From Rhypophila decipiens (taxonomy: Eukaryota; Ascomycota; Sordariomycetes; Sordariales; Naviculisporaceae), in the NCBI GenBank assembly GCA_033297075.1, contig MU858158.1:1-64000 (forward strand): a stretch of DNA of 64,000 nt. Direction: 5' to 3'. Made by a program: the position numbers and the translations under genes. The notes beneath the pieces were generated by a model. It ran no database searches. It saw nothing but the letters and a program-made list of their open reading frames with translations, and had not been told where the DNA came from. Positions 56,216-64,000 of this stretch are shown here, in pieces (the first letter of the stretch is position 1; every line of letters begins with the position of its first letter).

Positions 56216-56927
56216 AGAACACCATAATGGTTCGTATGCATATATTTCAAATGGCAGTCCCTGGATGGTGGTTGTTCACGACGCACCTCGTCGGTGTTGT
56301 CTTTGATGGTTTGGGAGGCTCGGGGGTGAGGTTGGGCGTGGGGTTCTGATTGGCTACAAAAATATCGTTTAATTACACCAACATAGGCTCTAATTTTGTA
56401 CGGAAAAGAATCTATAGGACAAAAAAAGTTCCTCTAGTGAAGGCTGTTCTTTTCGTTTGGCACGTGTCTAAAACAAAGATTGCGAATTTGAATTTGCAAA
56501 TCACAAGTGAAAAGGATAGGCACGTGATACGGTGGGCCCTCTTGTTTTGCTCGTCCAGCTCAGGTCCCGTCGGACCAGACCGGACTTGGGCAGACGCCAC
56601 ACTTCCAGCCACAGACTGGGAAAGCGCGACGGGAGTCCCTGACGGTGTGGGGGCTGGGATCCACTTTCGCTTCGCCCAAGGCAACAGGAGCTTGAGGTAA
56701 GCTCATCGCAGCACCGACGCTACAGCAGTGAACCTACAGTAAATTCAACCAGCCCGATCTGATCAACTCAACGAAAGTATCTACGACAGCAAAGATCCCA
56801 CCACGCCTGACATTGAAAGTGCATCAAATTCATATCATCCTCTGACGAAAGAAACCCACGATCTCGCGAATCCTATCCAAGAAATATCCGCTCCGTGCTG
56901 CGCGACCGCAGACCGCCCAGCTCGACC
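56216..56927. other. Intergenic, RPT4 promoter
   Basis: Contains two CACGTG E-boxes exactly 60 bp apart (56461-56466 and 56521-56526). A weak open frame spanning them is not supported as a gene. Confidence 0.5.
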
Positions 56928-58290
56928 ATGTCGTCAGATCCCGAGCGCGAGCTAGCCCTCTCCTCATTCAAGGCGAAGCTCATTGAATCAAGAGAATGGG
57001 AGTCCAAACTTAAGAACCTACGACTGGAGATCAAAGGCCTTCAAAAAGATTTCGACCGCACAGAAGATAACATCAAGGCGTTGCAGAGTGTGGGCCAGAT
57101 TATCGGCGAGGTCCTCAAACAGCTGGATGAAGAACGATGTATGATGATGTTCTACCAACAAGACAAAAAGCAAAAGCTAACAGCAGTGGAATAAAACAGT
57201 CATTGTCAAGGCCTCGAGTGGACCTAGATATGTCGTCGGTTGCCGTTCCAAAGTCGACAAGGCGAAGCTGAAGCAAGGGACCCGTGTCGCGCTCGATATG
57301 ACGACGCTCACGATCATGCGGATGCTTCCTCGCGAGGTCGATCCTCTCGTCTACAATATGTCGCTCGAAGATCCCGGACAGGTCAGCTTCGCTGGTATCG
57401 GAGGCCTCAACGACCAGATCAGGGAACTCAGAGAGGTCATCGAGCTACCGCTCAAGAACCCAGAACTGTTCTTGCGAGTCGGGATCAAACCTCCCAAGGG
57501 CGTTCTTCTCTACGGACCTCCCGGCACAGGAAAGACCCTCCTTGCGAGGGCTGTAGCCAGCAGCCTGGAGACCAACTTCCTGAAGGGTAAGCCGTCGCCG
57601 CGCAAGACATGATGCCTGAACGTGACATGTGCTAATCTAGCTTTCTGATAGTCGTTTCTTCCGCTATTGTCGACAAGTATATTGGGGAGTCTGCCCGGTT
57701 GATTCGCGAGATGTTTGGGTATGCCAAGGAACACGAACCGTGTATCATCTTCATGGACGAGATTGATGCCATCGGCGGGCGCCGCTTCAGCGAAGGAACT
57801 AGTGCCGACAGAGAAATTCAGCGAACGCTTATGGAGCTCCTCAACCAGCTCGACGGTTTCGATTACCTCGGCAAAACCAAGATCATCATGGCGACCAACC
57901 GTCCCGACACGCTAGACCCGGCCCTTCTCCGTGCTGGCCGACTGGACAGAAAGATCGAGATCCCGCTGCCCAACGAGGTTGGACGTCTGGAGATTCTCAA
58001 GATCCATGCATCCGGTGTTGTTCTCGAGGGGGATATCGACTTTGAGAGTGTCGTCAAGATGAGTGACGGGCTGAACGGTGCCGATCTGCGGAACGTTATT
58101 ACTGAGGCGTAAGTTTGCCATCTTTTGCTAAACATGCCAGACAGACTCGCTAATCTTTTGTATGTGCAGGGGTCTCTTTGCTATCAAGGACTACCGAGAT
58201 GCCGTCAACCAGGATGACTTCAACAAGGCGGTGCGGAAGGTTGCCGAGGCGAAGAAGCTCGAGGGCAAGCTTGAGTACCAGAAGCTCTAG
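56928..58290 (+). CDS. RPT4: 26S proteasome regulatory ATPase Rpt4
   Basis: AAA-ATPase subunit of the proteasome base ring (human PSMC6, subunit 10B), unfolding ubiquitinated substrates. Exons 56928-57138, 57200-57586, 57652-58108 and 58170-58290; introns 61, 65 and 61 bp; 391 residues. The N-terminal coiled coil ([20 protein letters not shown]) precedes the OB domain. The splice joins LDEER to [14 protein letters not shown]. Walker A GPPGTGKT begins at about residue 176. IIFMDEIDA (Walker B) follows near 231-239, then [19 protein letters not shown] with the pore-side region and sensor [21 protein letters not shown]. The C-terminus ends KLEYQKL. Start MSSDPERE fits orthologue N-termini; upstream in-frame codons to 56895 read as leader. 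Confidence 0.97.
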
Positions 58291-61200
58291 TTGTTGAGCG
58301 AATGCAAGTCAGGACGAGGATTTGGTGTTCTGGAGAGCGGAATTTTGCTGTCGTGATTGACACAGATACGACACGACCTAGACATGTTACGTTTGAAATG
58401 TAATATTGTAAGACTAGCGAACCCAACACAGCAATTGGGAAGCGACTTATCATTTCTGGCACGTGGTTCCTGAACTCTTGTGAAAGCATGCATTATCGAT
58501 GGATGGGTTCTCCGAGCATGGAGTGCTGTTGCTTGTGCCGAATCAGGTGGTTGGTCCAAACGAAGTTGCCTCAGCTGAACTTGAGGCTGAGTCTCCAGCA
58601 GGAAGCTACCTCAGACGAGCCTTACCTGGAATGGTTACCCCTGGAATCTTGGACAGGAACAGGGAGGGTTGTTTTACTGGTCAGCGTACAAGCATAGAGG
58701 TATCAAGAATCTGACATCACAAACCAACTGAACTCACGGATGCCACCATCTTTCAGTTTGTCACACATGATACATGACATTCTTTCCACAACCGAGCATG
58801 CATGTTGGCGCCTGTTCCCTATTAGCCTTGAGATTTGTGAGTGACCCTGTAAACCAACATCATTCCTTCTGCGATCTTCCGAGCTTGGCTTGCTTTTATT
58901 ATATACCTTTCGCGCAGGCTACCTTTTTGGTATTACTGACACTTGCTCGGTTTGGTATCAGTGCAGCACAGGATGAAGCACACCCTACCCGTACGATGGA
59001 CAATAGGTAACAACAACAGACGTTTTGAGACACACAATGAGCTGGGTAACAGTTGGACAGGCCAGCTTATGTATATTCCCCTATTTGTGCCACGGCGGGT
59101 GAGTGTCGTGCCCAGGGGCTCAAAGTTTCTTTGCGTTTCAGGTAACAGGTTTTGCTGCCCCCAAGACTTGGAAGATCTTCCTTTTCCGTGTCTTGGTCAG
59201 TGTAGGATGTATATCATTCTTGTGCTATAGGGCTGAATGGATGGACCATAGGTAAACTCCCGTCTGATTGATTTAATGCCGCCTGCTCATCCCCGGGAAC
59301 TGACGCAATTCCCGTCTGCGGAAGGGTGAAATGATATGAGATTGTTCAAGTTTGCGTTGGTGGTGGTGGAGTGGCGTTGAAGCGCCACGATGCGGTACAA
59401 CAACGGTTGTGCTTGGGAAAATGCTCCGATAACCACAATCTCGTGTTTCCTAATTATTGAACACAAGTTTTCTTTCATTCTAGATTGTTACCCGTATTCA
59501 TTTCATCCTCTTTCTCGTGTCGATCCCCGTTTTGTGTTGTAGATGGCCGGGCCAAAGGTTTTGTTTGGGTAAGGCCCTTCAGTGGGGCAAAAGATCTTCC
59601 CCAGACCTAAGAATAGAAAGCGACTCTTTGATGCTGTGGTCGACACTCACGGCGGCTTTTGCGAGCTCAACCTCGTGTCTGGAAGGCCACCCGTGGGTGG
59701 TGGATGGTTGAGAGCCGCTCGCCCCTTTTCCACAGCCTCAAAAGCGGGGCATCTGCAATGGTTGGCGACGGCAACACTGCTGTGTCGTCACTCGTCAATG
59801 GATTCGTGATTATCTTGTCACGCTTGTATCCGAGCTTCCCAATTACATGCGATTCAAAGGATGATAACAGAATGGTTACCTCCCATTCTCCGTCTTGCAT
59901 AAAAAGCAATGTCAGAAAATAGCAAAGATGCAAGGGGAAAATGTACCCTTAGATCAACGGTTAGGATGCAGGTGAGAATCGATATCGGGTGCAAAAGCGA
60001 GCGGGAGCGCAGCAAAGTCCGATACGAAGAAGAAAATGTCCACGCCCTGCCGAGTGATCGGGATCCACAAGTCTCGGTCCATAATTACGAGGCTGTCCAG
60101 GAAGTGTCCACTGCCGTTGCCAGATAATTAGCAATTTGAGGGTCCGTAGCAACAGTGATCGTCTTCGGACTTCGTATGGTTGGCGTCGTTGCTAGGGCAA
60201 GGGGGGCGGTACTGAGGGGACAGAAACTGCATGCTTTCGGCGAAGACAATGGAGATGGACCAGGCCGCTTCGAGTCAGTTCATGGGATGTTGCTAAGACC
60301 AACGGTGCGTTAGCTTCTCGCGGGCTCGCTCTGGGGACCAGATGGAAGACACCAAGGGCGTGTGAGGTGCATGGTGCTAAGAAGGAGCTGGAAACGTCCT
60401 TCCAAGGCAGGTTGACGACATCGAGACAATCATAGTGGAGAGGACCCTGAAAACAGTGTGCAATCCCTCAGGAGCACAGCAGCCATCTTATTAGGGTTGC
60501 TGGGGCCACGCGAAACAGGTATGGAGCACGCAGGGTTGCGTGCTATCTTGAAAATCAGCTGGCCGAGAACACGGGCGCCAAGTTCCAGATGAGGCCGCCG
60601 AAACTTCTCTGGGACCAAAATTACGGAACATGAAAATATGTGACAAAAAACTGCGGAGAGTCACGCTTATGATGGTCTGACCTGTGGTCGTGGAAGACCC
60701 GTGTCAGTGGTTTGGACGGCGTCTTTGATAGTAGGAGGGGGCCGAGACGGGATTTATTAGCGCTGTAAACAAACCAGACGAAGACAACAGGCAGGCAGTG
60801 ACATACGAGTGGGGCACAACGCCGCAAAGGAGGAGTTCCATACAAAGGACAGATTGGCGATCTCTGCTTGCGTAAATAAGAAACGGAATATGAGAATAGC
60901 TAATGTATCATCTACGCATATTGCGAGAATAAAGGAACCTGGAAGGGAGGAGTGACCACCAGTATCAATCGGTTGATGATGTTCAGTCCAATGAACCGGA
61001 CTGGACATACCGAATCGGCGCAAGCACTCAACCCCGCCAAAGCGGTGACGACTGTCGACACCAGACCGCAACAGCGCCCGCCCTGTGACGACCCCTGTCA
61101 TGACATGGCACTTCCATCCTAGCTCGATCCACGGTATGCAGCATTCCTCTCCAGGGCCATAAGTAGAACTCCCCCTCCTCCACAGCAAGAGCTTCCTGAA

Positions 61201-61404
61201 ACCTACAACCACCAACATCTTGCAAACTTTCCTTCTCTTAACCTCGGGCCTCGCTCTCTGCTTTTGCGCTTGATACCCATCTGCCTCGCTACGTCTGAAT
61301 CCACAGCCTATCCGCAATCGAATTTCGCAACCCTTTCGCAAACAGAACTTCGAGCATCTTTGCATCGCATTCGTTAGTTGGTTGGTTCGCTCATTCTGGT
61401 CAAC
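58291..61404. other. 3.1-kb intergenic, long GFA1 upstream region
   Basis: 3' flank of RPT4 and the long 5' region of GFA1. Pyrimidine-rich CT stretches near 61180-61400 suit a GFA1 leader. No gene recognised. A 236-codon antisense frame (60757-61467) is judged spurious. Confidence 0.45.
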
Positions 61405-63940
<2,536 letters not shown>

Positions 63941-64000
63941 ACTCCAGTATCCATGCAGGAGTCGGCAGTTTTGAAGATGGACTTGTATTTGTAACATTTC
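63941..64000 (+). other. GFA1 3' flank
   Basis: Last 60 bases of the window, presumably GFA1 3' UTR. Confidence 0.5.

Overview
The window is nuclear DNA from a filamentous ascomycete (Pezizomycotina; gene content and protein style suggest Sordariomycetes, but the species cannot be fixed). The grounds are short 52-107 bp GT-AG introns with CTAAC-type branch points in most multi-exon genes, Pezizomycotina-type proteins (TRI12-type transporter, btgC-type GH17 glucanase, Zn2Cys6 regulator, SRPK-like kinase), CpA-to-TpA nonsense changes of the kind repeat-induced point mutation (RIP) leaves, and moderate GC with gene-poor gaps of 1-6 kb. All gene models were spliced by hand from reading frames and splice-site consensus.

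Layout. 0.5-17 kb is gene-dense: a SWIM/RING zinc-finger protein, ribosomal protein uL1, an MFS transporter, a DUF1275 membrane protein, an SRPK-like kinase, a small orphan protein, a conserved nuclear-type protein and a TRI12-type transporter. 17-22.4 kb is a gene desert with one tRNA-derived SINE-like relic. 22.4-47.5 kb holds an amidoligase-family enzyme, tRNA-Ser(AGA), a membrane-anchored GH17 glucanase, a large repetitive secreted cell-wall protein, a triose-phosphate-transporter-family carrier, a GT34 glycosyltransferase with a charged coiled-coil tail, a divergent acyl-CoA dehydrogenase/MaoC-type hydratase pair and an intracellular GH13 alpha-glucosidase. 47.9-51.7 kb is a repeat-built accessory island. 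54.5-64 kb carries a Zn2Cys6 regulator, the proteasome ATPase RPT4 and GFA1, the first enzyme of the chitin-precursor pathway.

Shared themes. Several genes act on the cell wall or its precursors (GFA1, GH17, GT34, a nucleotide-sugar/TPT-type carrier, the repetitive wall protein), but they are scattered and not an evident cluster. The ACAD/hydratase pair shares a 374-bp promoter and probably serves one acyl-CoA breakdown route.

Most unusual items: (1) a 12-unit proline-rich repeat gene at 48.1-49.8 kb, broken by frameshifts and two CpA-to-TpA stops, facing an intact two-unit copy at 50.8-51.1 kb that shares its promoter; (2) a 392-bp MITE-like element with 48-bp terminal inverted repeats around a 22-bp minisatellite, inserted so that the target-site duplication rebuilds the stop codon of the neighbouring kinase; (3) an orphan fungal amidoligase; (4) a cell-wall protein with 53-residue and 26-residue nested repeats.
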